From positions 62,001-126,000 of the forward strand of contig NZ_JABFMX010000008.1 in assembly GCF_013359735.1 (NCBI RefSeq): a stretch of DNA of 64,000 nt, read 5' to 3'. Of this stretch, positions 44,632-53,869 are shown one piece after another; position 1 is the first letter of the stretch; the number at the start of each line of letters is the position of its first letter. The DNA is from Arthrobacter sp. C9C5 (lineage in GTDB: Bacteria > Actinomycetota > Actinomycetes > Actinomycetales > Micrococcaceae). The notes under the pieces are model-generated. The model searched no databases. It saw only the letters and a program-made list of their open reading frames with translations, and had not been told where the DNA came from. Both the position numbers and the translations under genes were made by a program.

Positions 44632-45282
44632 CTACCAGCCGCGGGCGTGCCACTCTGCCAGGTGCGGGCGTTCCGCGCCCAGGGTGGTGGGCTTCCCGTG
44701 GCCGGGGTGCACCACGGTGTCATCCGGGTAGACGTTGAACAGCCGCTCGGTCACATCGCTGAGCAGCTGGGCGAACCGCTCCGGATCCTTCTGTGTGTTG
44801 CCCACTCCACCGGGGAACAACGAGTCACCGGAGAAGATGTGCGCCGGGCCCTCGGGGTCCTGGTACACGAAGGCCACCGAGCCCGGGGTGTGGCCGCGCA
44901 GGTGCACCGCCGTCACGTCGAACCCGTCGAAGTTGCCGACGTCGCCGTGATCCAGCAGCACATCGACCTTCACCGGCAGCTCCGGGGCGTCATCCGTCCC
45001 GGCAGCCGTCTTCACCCCGGTCGCTTCCACCAGGCCCGGCAGCGCCCGGACGTGGTCCCAGTGCTGGTGGGTGGTGGCAATCAGCGCCAGCTTCGGCGTC
45101 GCGGCGGTATCCGCGGCGGCGTCGGCCAGCAGCCCCTGGATGGCGGCCAGATCATCGGCCGCATCGATCAGGAGCTGCGCGCCAGACGCCTTGGCCGTGA
45201 GCAGGTACACGTTGTTGTCCATCTCGCTGACCGAAATCCGGCGGATGGTGATGTCACGAAGTGAATGAATGAGCGAGTCCAT
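44632..45282 (-). CDS. metallo-beta-lactamase-fold hydrolase
   Basis: 216-residue MBL hydrolase of the glyoxalase II-like type. Metal ligands are in TTHQHWDHVRALPG (H-x-H-x-D-H), HLRGHTPGS, FSGDSLFPGG and HPGHGKPTT. At this length the C-terminal helical domain of true glyoxalase II is missing, so the substrate is probably a small thioester or lactone; it is not determinable here. It is preceded on its strand by the separate aldo/keto reductase gene with 20 bp between them, so the two may be co-transcribed. Confidence 0.87.
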   Translation of the reverse strand: MDSLIHSLRDITIRRISVSEMDNNVYLLTAKASGAQLLIDAADDLAAIQGLLADAAADTAATPKLALIATTHQHWDHVRALPGLVEATGVKTAAGTDDAPELPVKVDVLLDHGDVGNFDGFDVTAVHLRGHTPGSVAFVYQDPEGPAHIFSGDSLFPGGVGNTQKDPERFAQLLSDVTERLFNVYPDDTVVHPGHGKPTTLGAERPHLAEWHARGW

Positions 45283-45302
45283 GGGCTTTAGTCTAGGACG
45301 GG

Positions 45303-46313
45303 CTATTCGCGGCCCTGGGACACCCAGTTGGGGTCCGCCGACCGGGAGCCGACGACGGCATCCGCGGCGGCGTCGAGCCTCTCCAGTTGCGCCGGGGTGA
45401 GGTCGAGCGCCAGGGCGCCGAGGTTTTCATCGATCCGGGCCGCCTTGCGCGTGCCGGGGATGGGGACCACCGGCAGCCCCAGTTTCCGGCCCTGCGCGAG
45501 CAGCCAGGCCAGCGCGACCTGGGCCGGCGTCGCGGCGTGTTCGGGACTGCTGAGCTCCGCGGCGACCGCCTGGACCGCGGCGACCACGGCCTGGTTGGCG
45601 TCCAGCGCGGTCTCGGCGAAGCGCGGGATGTTGCGGCGGAAGTCGTTGGTGCCCAGCTTCGAGGCGTCGACCGTGCCGGTGAGGAATCCCCGGCCGAGCG
45701 GCGAGTAGGGCACAAAACCCACGCCAAGTTCGGCGGCGGCAGGAACCACGTTGCGTTCCACGTCGCGGCTCCAAATGGACCACTCGCTCTGGACCGCGGC
45801 GATCGGGTGGACGCTGACGGCGTCCCGCAGTTCCTCGGCCGTCACCTCGGACAGCCCAAGGTGCCGCACCTTCCCGGCCTGCACAAGCTCCGCCATGGCC
45901 TCCACGGTTTCCACAATCGGAACGCGGAGGTCGCGGCGGTGCATGTAGTACAGGTCGATGGTGTCGGTGCCCAGGCGCTGCAGGCTGCGGTCCACGGCCT
46001 GCTTGACGTAGGCGGCGTCGCCGCGGATGTCCGAATAGCCGGTCGACGGGGTGCCCACCAGGCCGAACTTGGTGGCCAGCTGCACCTCGCCGCGGCGATC
46101 CTTGAGCAGCTGGGCGATCAGTTCCTCGTTGCTGCCGCCGCCGTAGATGTCTGCCGTGTCGATGAAGCTCACGCCCGCGTCCACCGCGTGGTGCAGGGTG
46201 GCCAGGGCCTCCGCCGGATCCACTTCCCCGTACACCGGAGTCAGGGCCATGCCGCCGAATCCCAGCGGGCTGACGCTGAGGCCGTCGCCGAGCTGGACTG
46301 TTGCTGAAGTCAT
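45303..46313 (-). CDS. aldo/keto reductase
   Basis: 336-residue NADPH-dependent AKR TIM barrel. The catalytic tetrad is visible: Asp and Tyr in FIDTADIYGGGSNEE, Lys in LATKFG, and His in DLYYMHRRD. The cofactor end VPIPGTRKAARIDENLGAL is typical. This is the YakC/AKR13-like group. The gene lies just upstream of the MBL gene on the same strand. The physiological aldehyde is unknown. Confidence 0.88.
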   Translation of the reverse strand: MTSATVQLGDGLSVSPLGFGGMALTPVYGEVDPAEALATLHHAVDAGVSFIDTADIYGGGSNEELIAQLLKDRRGEVQLATKFGLVGTPSTGYSDIRGDAAYVKQAVDRSLQRLGTDTIDLYYMHRRDLRVPIVETVEAMAELVQAGKVRHLGLSEVTAEELRDAVSVHPIAAVQSEWSIWSRDVERNVVPAAAELGVGFVPYSPLGRGFLTGTVDASKLGTNDFRRNIPRFAETALDANQAVVAAVQAVAAELSSPEHAATPAQVALAWLLAQGRKLGLPVVPIPGTRKAARIDENLGALALDLTPAQLERLDAAADAVVGSRSADPNWVSQGRE

Positions 46314-46467
46314 CTTTGATCTCCTATCGCTGCCGGAATTGCCGTCCCAGCCAAGAACTCCGGCAGGCGCGCGGCTATTCCGGGCCTTGGCGTCGGATTC
46401 TCCCCAACTTTGAATTTACGCCTGGCCGGTACGACGGCGCGTCGCCGGGACACGCCGTCGTACTGGC

Positions 46468-46860
46468 TTAAACGTGGGGAGATTCCGCGGGGGAGGCTGG
46501 CAACAGCTTCAGCCCGGCCGCGCAGCCCACAATTCCGGCAATAAACACCAGCTTCAGCGGACTGGCGGGCTCGACGCCGGTCGCCATCGCCCAGCCGACC
46601 GTCAGGGCCGCGCCGATCCCCACCCAGACGGCGTAGGCGGTGCCGAGCGGGATGCTCTTCACGGCGAGGCCCAGCCCCACCATGCTCAGGGTGGCGGTCA
46701 CGGCGAACACGAGCGTGGGCAGCGGCTGAGTGAAGCCGTCGGACAGTCCCAGAGCCGTGGCCCAGACAGCCTCCAGCACGGCGGAGGCGAGGAGGATCAG
46801 CCAGGCCAGCGTTGCAGCCGGCGCCTTTGCCGCTTCGGGTGTGCGGTCCGCTGCCATCAC
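46468..46860 (-). CDS. SMR family transporter subunit (downstream partner)
   Basis: 130-residue small multidrug resistance protein with four hydrophobic helices. The conserved glutamate of the first helix is in ASAVLEAVWATALGLSDGFT, and the helix GTAYAVWVGIGAALTVGWAM is the SugE/EmrE signature. An N-terminal extension of about 15 residues (MMAADRTPEAAKAPA) precedes the first helix. Its ATG overlaps the stop of the next SMR gene upstream, so the two are made as a heteromeric pair. Confidence 0.88.
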   Translation of the reverse strand: MMAADRTPEAAKAPAATLAWLILLASAVLEAVWATALGLSDGFTQPLPTLVFAVTATLSMVGLGLAVKSIPLGTAYAVWVGIGAALTVGWAMATGVEPASPLKLVFIAGIVGCAAGLKLLPASPAESPHV

Positions 46861-47180
46861 GCCACGACCTTCAGGCCGGCCACGCAGGCAACAATTCCGC
46901 CGAGCAGCAGGATCCGTCCACCGGTCGCGGGCTCAACTTTGGTGGCCATAGCGTAGGCGGAGGTCAGCACGACGCCGACGCCCACCCAGACGGCGTAGGC
47001 GGTGCCGGTCGGGATGGACTGCATCGCGATTGCCAGGCCGCCGGTGCTAGCCAGCACGGAGACGAGGAAGACGCCGGCGGGCAGTAGACGGCGGCGGCCG
47101 GTGGCCTGCGAGGTCCGGTGCAGGGCTGCGGCCCAGACAGCCTCCAAGGCACCGGAAAGGATGAGAATCAACCACGACAT
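46857..47180 (-). CDS. SMR family transporter subunit (upstream partner)
   Basis: 107-residue SMR protein with four helices and the conserved glutamate in LSGALEAVWAAALHRTSQ; the signature helix is GTAYAVWVGVGVVL. ATG at 47180 (MSWLILILSGALEAVW) was selected because it is at the first helix as in homologues. The gene pair overlaps by ATGA. Paired SMR genes such as YkkC/YkkD or guanidinium exporters work as heterodimers; no ykkC-type riboswitch was recognised in the 93 bp upstream. Confidence 0.87.
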   Translation of the reverse strand: MSWLILILSGALEAVWAAALHRTSQATGRRRLLPAGVFLVSVLASTGGLAIAMQSIPTGTAYAVWVGVGVVLTSAYAMATKVEPATGGRILLLGGIVACVAGLKVVA

Positions 47181-47273
47181 GACTGCTCCTATGGCCAGTC
47201 TTGTCGCGTGCCGGGTACTGAACCGTCGTCCGGAGGCCGCCAAGGGGGCGGCCTTGAATCCAGCGTAGCAAGC

Positions 47274-48014
47274 TTAGATACCCGCGGCGCCGCTCCAGAT
47301 ACTGAAGCGTCGGCCTACCCCGAAGACTCGGCATCCCTCAGCGGCGACGGCGAGATCCCCGGCGTCGATATCGGACGCCGCGGACACGATTGCACGGCCG
47401 TCCTGGTTGACGAGAGTGGCGCGGTCCCCGATGCGCCTCAGCGCCGGCACTGCACCGCGTTCCAGGCGCTGAACGGTGACGTCCATGCCCACAATGCCTG
47501 CCACCGGGCCGTCCGGGCGGCAAAACACCGGGTGGGTGAAAGTCAGGACATTTTCGTCCGTGCAGAGGAAATCAACGTAGGGTCCGGTGACGTGTGGCTG
47601 GCCGGTTTCCACCGGTATCCGGAACCACTCGGCCCGCACGTAGCGGCTGATGGCGTTCGGGCTGAAATTGGCCAGGGCGTCCACATGCTCCATCTCGGTT
47701 CCCTGCCACCAAGCAATGTAGCTCCGCTCGGGACCAAGCAGCCCGGCATTTGCAAGGAAGCCGGCGCCCGCGGCGTAGCCCTCCGGGGTGCGAACCAGTT
47801 CCTCCACCACTGGCCGGATAAGCTTGTCCACCGCAGTTCCGGACACTTTGCCATCCAGTGCCGCCAAGGCCGCACCTGCCTCCTGGGCCCAGACCGAGAG
47901 CCTCGATTCGATTTCGACGACGACGGCGTCCAGCTCGCACGCCGCGGCCCGGGCGGCGTCGTCGGCAGCGGCAGAATCGGCGCCGCCGGAGCTGAAAGTG
48001 GAGCTATCCGTCAT
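47274..48014 (-). CDS. soluble Cache-domain protein
   Basis: 246-residue protein with no membrane helix or signal peptide. The middle (about 100-200) has a Cache-type ligand fold: WFRIPVETGQPHVTGPYVDFL, TFTHPVFCRPDGPVAGIVGMDVTV, followed by TLVNQDGRAIVSA. The Cache domain usually sits outside the cell on chemoreceptors; here it is a stand-alone cytosolic protein. It follows the FCD-GntR gene with a 40-bp gap and probably shares its transcript. A role as ligand-sensing partner for control of the divergent ABC operon is inference. Confidence 0.75.
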   Translation of the reverse strand: MTDSSTFSSGGADSAAADDAARAAACELDAVVVEIESRLSVWAQEAGAALAALDGKVSGTAVDKLIRPVVEELVRTPEGYAAGAGFLANAGLLGPERSYIAWWQGTEMEHVDALANFSPNAISRYVRAEWFRIPVETGQPHVTGPYVDFLCTDENVLTFTHPVFCRPDGPVAGIVGMDVTVQRLERGAVPALRRIGDRATLVNQDGRAIVSAASDIDAGDLAVAAEGCRVFGVGRRFSIWSGAAGI

Positions 48015-48054
48015 TGGGATCCTTCCCTCGGTCTGAAGATGGTGGCGCAGGCAT

Positions 48055-48795
48055 TCAAATGCGCCTGGCGTGCTCGGCCAGGAGCCAGCTAGTCGTTGTC
48101 GAAATTAGCGACTTGACTCCGGTTTCCGCCTCGGCCGGCTGGTGTGCCTCGATGGAGCCGGCGGTCTGTTCCAGAATCCGGGCGGACGCGTTCCGGTAGC
48201 CGGCGTCGGCGCACGGCAGCAGCGTGAGGGTGCCCAGATCGGCCTGCAGGCGGATGAGTTCGCGGGCCAGTCGGGCGGAGCGCGCTATGGCGGCCACCTC
48301 CAGCAGGAACTCCGAGAGCGCCAGCCGCCAACTCAGCGGGTCGGCGTCGGTGGCCGGGATGAAGGAGCGCAGGGTATCCACGTCGGCCGCGTCGGAGCGG
48401 CGTGCCGCGAGGCTGGCGCAGACGGAAGCGATGGCCTGATAGTGCAGCCCCAGGTCGCTGATCTGGAGCCGGGTCAGCTCATCGAGTTGTTCCAGGGCGC
48501 GTTCCCGGGAGGGCAGGACATTGTCAGCGATAAAGCTTCCGCCGCTGCGCCCGCGGACGGTCCGGATGATCCCCGAGGAACGGAGCTGGGACAGGGCCTC
48601 GCGGGCCGTAACGGCTGAAACGCCGAGCGCGGAGGCGAGTTCGGTTTCGTTGGGAAGCCGCTGACCGCTGGTGAGCAGTCCGGTCTCGACCGCCTGCTCG
48701 ATTCTCCCGCACACCTCGTCGACCAGGCCGCGGGACTTGATGGGGGTAAACACCGCGGCCAGGCTGCGGGATGCGCCCTGTGGTGAAAGCAGCAC
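48055..48795 (-). CDS. FadR-subfamily GntR regulator (FCD domain)
   Basis: 246-residue GntR repressor. The N-terminal winged HTH is LPNETELASALGVSAVTAREALSQLRSSGIIRTVRGRSGG, and the all-helical FCD ligand domain fills the rest. It is divergent from the PotABCD-type ABC operon starting at 49045 and co-oriented with the Cache gene. A palindrome at 48944-48959 lies in the shared intergenic region. Control of the transporter in response to its substrate is the most likely role. Confidence 0.87.
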   Translation of the reverse strand: MLLSPQGASRSLAAVFTPIKSRGLVDEVCGRIEQAVETGLLTSGQRLPNETELASALGVSAVTAREALSQLRSSGIIRTVRGRSGGSFIADNVLPSRERALEQLDELTRLQISDLGLHYQAIASVCASLAARRSDAADVDTLRSFIPATDADPLSWRLALSEFLLEVAAIARSARLARELIRLQADLGTLTLLPCADAGYRNASARILEQTAGSIEAHQPAEAETGVKSLISTTTSWLLAEHARRI

Positions 48796-48943
48796 CCGTT
48801 CCTCCCTCGCACTCCGGTCTGGCGTCTCCCGTCCGGTCCGCCCGCGGTTTCCGGTAGCGGTGCGGTTGCCGGCCGCGCGGTGGGTGATGCCATCCTACGA
48901 CCGCCCGTGGCCGGGGTCTATACACAAAACCTATGAAGTAATA

Positions 48944-48959
48944 GTATTTGGCCCAATAC
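48944..48959. promoter_or_regulatory. candidate GntR operator
   Basis: GTATTTGGCCCAATAC is a 16-bp palindrome with one mismatched pair, in the AT-rich part of the 249-bp divergent region between the GntR gene and the ABC operon. Position and symmetry suit a FadR-type dimer site. It departs from the textbook FadR-type half-site, so the pairing is tentative. Confidence 0.4.
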
Positions 48960-49044
48960 CGCATTGTGGCGTGAATCACATCATGCGGCGTCACCTTCCC
49001 GGAGGTCCGGCAACGGTCCTCCGGCAACTGAGTTAGGCATCCAC

Positions 49045-50118
49045 ATGACCGAAACGCGCACGGCCGGAACGTCGACCGCCTCCGGTAGCGTCCCGGCTAT
49101 CCGCCTGCGCAAACTCACCAAAGTCTTCGGAGACACGGTCGCCGTCGACGGCATCGACCTGGACATTCGGCAGGGCGAATTTTTCTCCATGCTGGGCCCG
49201 TCCGGCTCCGGGAAAACCACCGTGCTGCGGCTGATCGCAGGATTCGAACTGCCGACCTCGGGGAGCATCGAACTGGAGGGCCGGGACGTCACGAGGCTGG
49301 CTCCCTTCCAGCGCGACGTCAACACCGTCTTCCAGGACTACGCCTTGTTCCCGCACATGTCCCTCGTGGACAACGTCGCGTACGGCCTGAGGGTGCGCGG
49401 AGTGCCGAGGGCCGAGCGCCGCGAGCGCGCCCGCGAGGCCCTGGAACGAGTGCAGCTGGGCAAATTCGTGGGCCGCAAGCCGGCCCAGCTTTCCGGCGGC
49501 CAGCGCCAGCGGGTGGCCCTGGCCAGGGCGCTCGTGGTGGAACCCAAAGTGCTGCTTTTGGACGAGCCGCTCGGCGCGCTCGACCTCAAACTCCGCCAGC
49601 AGATGCAGGTGGAGCTCAAGGAACTGCAGCGATCGCTGGGCATCACCTTCATCTTCGTCACCCATGACCAGGAGGAGGCGCTGACCATGAGCGACCGGAT
49701 CGGTGTTTTCAACAATGGAAGCCTGGAACAGATCGGCACCGCCCACGAGATTTATGAACGCCCGGCGGGGACCTTCGTGGCCAACTTCGTGGGGACCTCC
49801 AACATCTTCGACGCCGCACACGCCCGGCAGCTCTACGGCCGCGCCGACCCCGTCTGCGTCCGCCCCGAACGACTGCGCCTGTCCTGGTCGGGCGCGCCGG
49901 AGACGGGCGTCGGTGTCACGGCCCGTCCCGGCACTGTGACCTCGCTTGTGTACGTGGGGCACGCCACGCAGGTACGGGTACAGCTCGACGACGGCCCCGT
50001 CGTCGTTGTCCTAGAGCCGGATTCGCTGCCGGGCAGCGACGTCGAGCTGCTGGGGCGCCGCGTCTCGGTGAGCTGGGACGACGACGCCGTCGTCTGGCTG
50101 CCGTCCGACGTCGCCTGA
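49045..50118 (+). CDS. ABC transporter ATP-binding protein (PotA type)
   Basis: 357-residue importer ATPase: Walker [10 protein letters not shown], signature [15 protein letters not shown], Walker [13 protein letters not shown], and a C-terminal TOBE domain ([20 protein letters not shown]). This is the spermidine/putrescine PotA type. The ATG at 49045 is used. It is the first gene of a four-gene operon, and the binding protein follows after 47 bp. The polyamine-type substrate is inferred from family resemblance only. Confidence 0.9.
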   Translation: MTETRTAGTSTASGSVPAIRLRKLTKVFGDTVAVDGIDLDIRQGEFFSMLGPSGSGKTTVLRLIAGFELPTSGSIELEGRDVTRLAPFQRDVNTVFQDYALFPHMSLVDNVAYGLRVRGVPRAERRERAREALERVQLGKFVGRKPAQLSGGQRQRVALARALVVEPKVLLLDEPLGALDLKLRQQMQVELKELQRSLGITFIFVTHDQEEALTMSDRIGVFNNGSLEQIGTAHEIYERPAGTFVANFVGTSNIFDAAHARQLYGRADPVCVRPERLRLSWSGAPETGVGVTARPGTVTSLVYVGHATQVRVQLDDGPVVVVLEPDSLPGSDVELLGRRVSVSWDDDAVVWLPSDVA

Positions 50119-50165
50119 GGCCGGACGGCAGGTAACTTTCCACCCCACAACGAAAGGTAAGAATC

Positions 50166-51350
50166 ATGGCTACAAGAATGAAGGCCTCCCTCGTGGCCGG
50201 GGTGGCCGCAGCCGCCCTCGCCTTGGCGGGTTGCGGAACCAGCGGCGGCGGCGGGGCCGCCCCGTCGGCGCAGCCGCTCAAAACCGAAATCGGCCAGGGC
50301 GAAGGGCAGCTTTCGATCCTCGCGTGGCCCGGCTACGTCGAGAACGGGAGCAATGACCCCGCCGTCGACTGGGTGACGCCCTTCGAAAAAGAGACCCAGT
50401 GCAAGGTCAGCTTCAAGCCCTTCGGCACGTCCGACGAAGCGGTGACGCTGATGCGGACCGGCCAGTACGACGTCGTCTCGGCCTCCGGTGACGCCTCGCT
50501 GCGCTTGATCGCCGGCAACAACGTGGAGCCGGTCAACATGAGCCTGCTCAAGAACTACGCCGACGTTTACCCGTTCCTCAAGGACAAGGCCTGGAACACG
50601 GTCGACGGCAAGAACTACGGGATGCCCCACGGCTGGGGCGCCAACCTGCTGATGTACTCCACCACCAAGGTCACGCCCGCCCCGACCTCCTGGAGCGCCG
50701 TTTTTGACGACGCCAACAAGTACAGCGGCAAGGTTACGGCCTACGACTCACCCATCTACATCGCCGACGCCGCCGTGTACTTGATGGCGCACAAACCGGA
50801 GCTCGGCATCAAGAACCCCTACGCCTTGGACAAGGACCAGCTTTCCGCCGCCGTGGACCTGCTCAAGCAGCAGCGCAAGCACATCGGCGAATACTGGAGC
50901 GACGTCGTCAAGGAGGTCCAGGCCTTCGCCGGCGGCAGCACCGTGGTCGGAACCACGTGGCAAGTGGGTGCCAATATCGCGGCCGCCAACGGGACCAAGG
51001 TGGCAACCGTCCTCCCGCAGGAGGGTGCCACCGGCTGGTCCGACACGTGGATGATCGGGGCGCAGTCCAAGAACAAGAACTGCGCGTACAAGTGGCTGGA
51101 CTACATCGCCAGCCCGAAGGCCAACGCCGCGGTGGCCGAGTACTTCGGTGAGTCACCGGCAAACCCGAAGGCCTGCGAGCTGACCAAGGATAAGAAGCAC
51201 TGCGAAACCTACCACTCGGGTGACGCGGCGTACGCAGAGAAGATCTGGTACTGGACCACGCCGGTGGCCGAATGCCTTGACGGCCGCAAGGACGCCAAGT
51301 GCACGGACTATTCCGAATGGACCAAGGCCTGGACCGAGATCAAGGGCTGA
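50166..51350 (+). CDS. PotD-type extracellular solute-binding lipoprotein
   Basis: 394-residue binding protein. The signal peptide ends at the lipobox LAGC (about residue 23), followed by a Gly/Ser linker. The body opens LSILAWPGYVENGS and contains YDVVSASGDASLRLI and YGMPHGWGANLLMY, features of PotD/PotF-like polyamine-binding proteins. The start ATG at 50166 has GAAAGGTAAG upstream. It delivers the substrate to the permeases at 51352 and 52303. Confidence 0.9.
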   Translation: MATRMKASLVAGVAAAALALAGCGTSGGGGAAPSAQPLKTEIGQGEGQLSILAWPGYVENGSNDPAVDWVTPFEKETQCKVSFKPFGTSDEAVTLMRTGQYDVVSASGDASLRLIAGNNVEPVNMSLLKNYADVYPFLKDKAWNTVDGKNYGMPHGWGANLLMYSTTKVTPAPTSWSAVFDDANKYSGKVTAYDSPIYIADAAVYLMAHKPELGIKNPYALDKDQLSAAVDLLKQQRKHIGEYWSDVVKEVQAFAGGSTVVGTTWQVGANIAAANGTKVATVLPQEGATGWSDTWMIGAQSKNKNCAYKWLDYIASPKANAAVAEYFGESPANPKACELTKDKKHCETYHSGDAAYAEKIWYWTTPVAECLDGRKDAKCTDYSEWTKAWTEIKG

Positions 51351-51351
51351 C

Positions 51352-52278
51352 ATGGCATTACAGACGCAGCACCCGGCGCCCGGCTCGCCGCCGGCCGCCG
51401 GCGTGCCGCGGGCACGTCCCAACAGGTTCTCAGCGCTGTTGCACCGCTCGCCCGGATTGCGGCTGGCGGGGCTGATCACGGCTCCCGCCGGCTGGCTGGT
51501 GCTCGTGTACATCGCCGCGCTCGCGGCCCTGCTGATCACCTCGCTGTGGACCGTGGACACGTTCACCGGGAAGGTGTCCACGGTCTGGACAACTGACAAC
51601 CTGGTGACGGTGGTGACCGATCCGGTCTACCAGCGGATCGCGTTGCGCACGCTGTGGATCGCGGCGGCCGTGACCGTGATCGACATGGTCATCGCGCTGC
51701 CGATGGCGTTCTTCATCGCCAAGGTGGCCAGTGCCCGCTGGCAGAAGCTGCTGGTAATCGCGGTGCTGATGCCGTTGTGGGCCAGTTACCTGGTCAAGGC
51801 CTACGCCTGGCGCAATGTCCTGGCCGAGGGCGGCCTGCTCGAGTGGATGGGAGCTCCGGTCGGCCTGGCGTCGCCCGGCTACAGCGAGACCGCCGTCATT
51901 CTGACCCTGTCCTACATCTGGCTGCCGTACATGATTCTGCCCATTTACGCTGGCTTCGACCGTGTCCCGGACTCGCTCCTGGAGGCATCCGGCGACCTTG
52001 GCGCGAAACCTTTGGCGACCATGCGGCTGGTCATGCTGCCACTGCTGGTGCCCTCCATCATCGCCGGGACGATCTTCACGTTTTCGCTCTCGCTGGGCGA
52101 CTACATCACGGCCCAGATTGTCGGCGGGACCACGCAGATGCTGGGCACCGTGGTGTACGCCAACGTCGGCGCCGCGAACAACCTGCCGCTGGCCGCGGCG
52201 GTGTCGCTTGTTCCGATCGTCATCATCATGGCTTACCTGTTCATCGTCCGCCGCTCGGGCGCCCTCAACAACCTTTAA
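51352..52278 (+). CDS. ABC transporter permease (PotB type)
   Basis: 308-residue permease with six hydrophobic segments and the EAA loop EASGDLGAKPLATMRLVMLPL that docks on the ATPase. A charged N-terminal tail of about 35 residues precedes the first helix. The start is ATG 51352, one base after the binding-protein stop. It pairs with the next permease to form the membrane channel. Confidence 0.9.
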   Translation: MALQTQHPAPGSPPAAGVPRARPNRFSALLHRSPGLRLAGLITAPAGWLVLVYIAALAALLITSLWTVDTFTGKVSTVWTTDNLVTVVTDPVYQRIALRTLWIAAAVTVIDMVIALPMAFFIAKVASARWQKLLVIAVLMPLWASYLVKAYAWRNVLAEGGLLEWMGAPVGLASPGYSETAVILTLSYIWLPYMILPIYAGFDRVPDSLLEASGDLGAKPLATMRLVMLPLLVPSIIAGTIFTFSLSLGDYITAQIVGGTTQMLGTVVYANVGAANNLPLAAAVSLVPIVIIMAYLFIVRRSGALNNL

Positions 52279-52302
52279 CGACCGCCGGAAACAAGGAGCA
52301 CC

Positions 52303-53130
52303 GTGAGACTTTCCCGAAGCGCCAAGGCCATCCTCGGCGTCGTCACCGCACTGGTGCTGCTCTTCATTTACCTGCCGCTGCTGCTGGTGGTGGTGAACTC
52401 CTTCAACTCGGACCGGACGTTCGGCTGGCCGCCCAAGGGTTTCACCCTGGAGTGGTGGGGCCGGGCCCTTGATTCCACCGGCGTGCGGGAGGCTCTGCTG
52501 TCCTCGGTTTGGGTGGCGGTGGTGTCCACTGTCATTTCGCTGGTGCTGGGGACCCTCCTGGCGATCGCCCTGCAACGCTACAAGTTCTTCGGCCGGGACG
52601 TCATCAGCCTGCTGGTGATCCTGCCGATCGCCCTGCCCGGAATTGTCACCGGCATTGCCTTGAACAACATGTTCACCACCATCCTCGGCGTATCGCTGAG
52701 CCTTTGGACAGTGGTGATAGCGCATGCCACGTTCTGCATGGTCACCGTGTTCAACAACGTCATCGCCCGGCTTCGCCGGATGCATGGCGGCCTGGAGGAG
52801 GCCTCCGCTGACCTGGGCGCCGGGGTGTTCACCACCTTCCGGCTGGTGACTTTCCCGCAACTCCGCTCGGCGCTGCTGGCCGGTGGCCTGCTCGCCTTTG
52901 CCCTGAGCTTCGACGAGATCATCGTGACCACGTTCACCATCGGCGCCGGGGATACGACGCTGCCGATCTGGATCCTGCAGAACCTCTTCCGGCCTAACCA
53001 GGCCCCGGTGGTCAACGTCGTGGCCGTTGTGCTGATCGTTGTTTCAATCGTCCCGATCTGGCTGGCGCAGCGGCTCTCGGCCGAGTCCGTGGGGGTCGGT
53101 GCGGCCCGCGTGAAGTCAGCCGCCCGCTAA
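52303..53130 (+). CDS. ABC transporter permease (PotC type)
   Basis: 275-residue permease with six hydrophobic segments and EAA loop EASADLGAGVFTTFRLVTFPQ. The opening YLPLLLVVVNSFNSDRTFGWPPKGFTLEWW is the PotC-like periplasmic pattern. The start is GTG at 52303, preceded by CAAGGAGCA. It is the last gene of the operon. Its stop overlaps the end of the convergent hutD gene by 4 bp. Confidence 0.9.
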   Translation: MRLSRSAKAILGVVTALVLLFIYLPLLLVVVNSFNSDRTFGWPPKGFTLEWWGRALDSTGVREALLSSVWVAVVSTVISLVLGTLLAIALQRYKFFGRDVISLLVILPIALPGIVTGIALNNMFTTILGVSLSLWTVVIAHATFCMVTVFNNVIARLRRMHGGLEEASADLGAGVFTTFRLVTFPQLRSALLAGGLLAFALSFDEIIVTTFTIGAGDTTLPIWILQNLFRPNQAPVVNVVAVVLIVVSIVPIWLAQRLSAESVGVGAARVKSAAR

Positions 53131-53738
53131 CCGGCGGTGCCCTCCCCGACCGGATCGATGGACACGACGGCGAGGAAGCCGCGGCCTAGGATTTCCGGGG
53201 TGTCGCTATCGGAGCCGACGACGGCGTCGTACCGGCCGAGCGCTTGCGGCGCCGGATCCCCCGTGTCACCGACGCCGGCGGTGGCCTGGCCCTGCAGGAG
53301 GATGCCGAACTGGCCGTCAAAGACCGGGTGGGCGCGCTTCTTGGAGAGTTCGATGATGGACGTGTAGCCCTTGAAGGCACCCGTGCGCGTGATCACGTTC
53401 AGGTCGCGGATGTCGCCGGTGGGCAGGGCGCCGGCAGCGTCGGCGTCGCCGGAAAACCGGTACGGCCGGTACTTCTCGAGCGGATGCTCGGCGCCGTCCA
53501 CGGTCAGGACCAGCAACTCGCCCTCGACCACCGTGAGGACCCGCTCCATCCCGGCAAAGCGGGAGAAAGCCCCGGCCCGCGCCACCTCGGCGATGCTCAC
53601 GCGCCAGTCCCAGCTTCCGTCGTCCGCCGCGGGAGCCCGACCGGCGCCTGATTCCGGGAACCTGGCCACTTCGCGGGTCACCCCGCCGCCGTTGCTCCAG
53701 GGGCGGGGCTTGAGCTCGGCATACCGGATGATCTCCAT
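53127..53738 (-). CDS. HutD/Ves family protein
   Basis: 203-residue cupin-like protein of the HutD family. The opening ELKPRPWSNGGGVTREVARFP, the strand WRVSIAEVARAGAFSRFAGMERVLTVVEG and DLNVITRTG are characteristic. HutD is linked to histidine-utilisation operons, but no hut genes are in this window. It is convergent with the ABC operon, so a link to it is not supported. Its function is not known biochemically. Confidence 0.87.
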   Translation of the reverse strand: MEIIRYAELKPRPWSNGGGVTREVARFPESGAGRAPAADDGSWDWRVSIAEVARAGAFSRFAGMERVLTVVEGELLVLTVDGAEHPLEKYRPYRFSGDADAAGALPTGDIRDLNVITRTGAFKGYTSIIELSKKRAHPVFDGQFGILLQGQATAGVGDTGDPAPQALGRYDAVVGSDSDTPEILGRGFLAVVSIDPVGEGTAG

Positions 53739-53869
53739 CGACCCAGCCTAGCCGCCGGCCGCAGGCCCCCGGAGACTCTTCGGGCGCTGGGCCCAAGATA
53801 CGTAACGTCCGCACGGCCGGGGCGGTCTTGCTAACGTCAAAGCAGCGAAGAACTGCGTAGGGAGCCGGA

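Noticed and set aside
47181..47273. Guanidine or ykkC-type riboswitch upstream of the SMR pair
   Set aside because: The 93 bp before the pair shows no recognisable ykkC-class conserved bases.
47274..53738. A histidine-utilisation (hut) system linking HutD to the ABC operon
   Set aside because: HutD is convergent with the transporter and no hutH, hutU, hutI or hutG is present.
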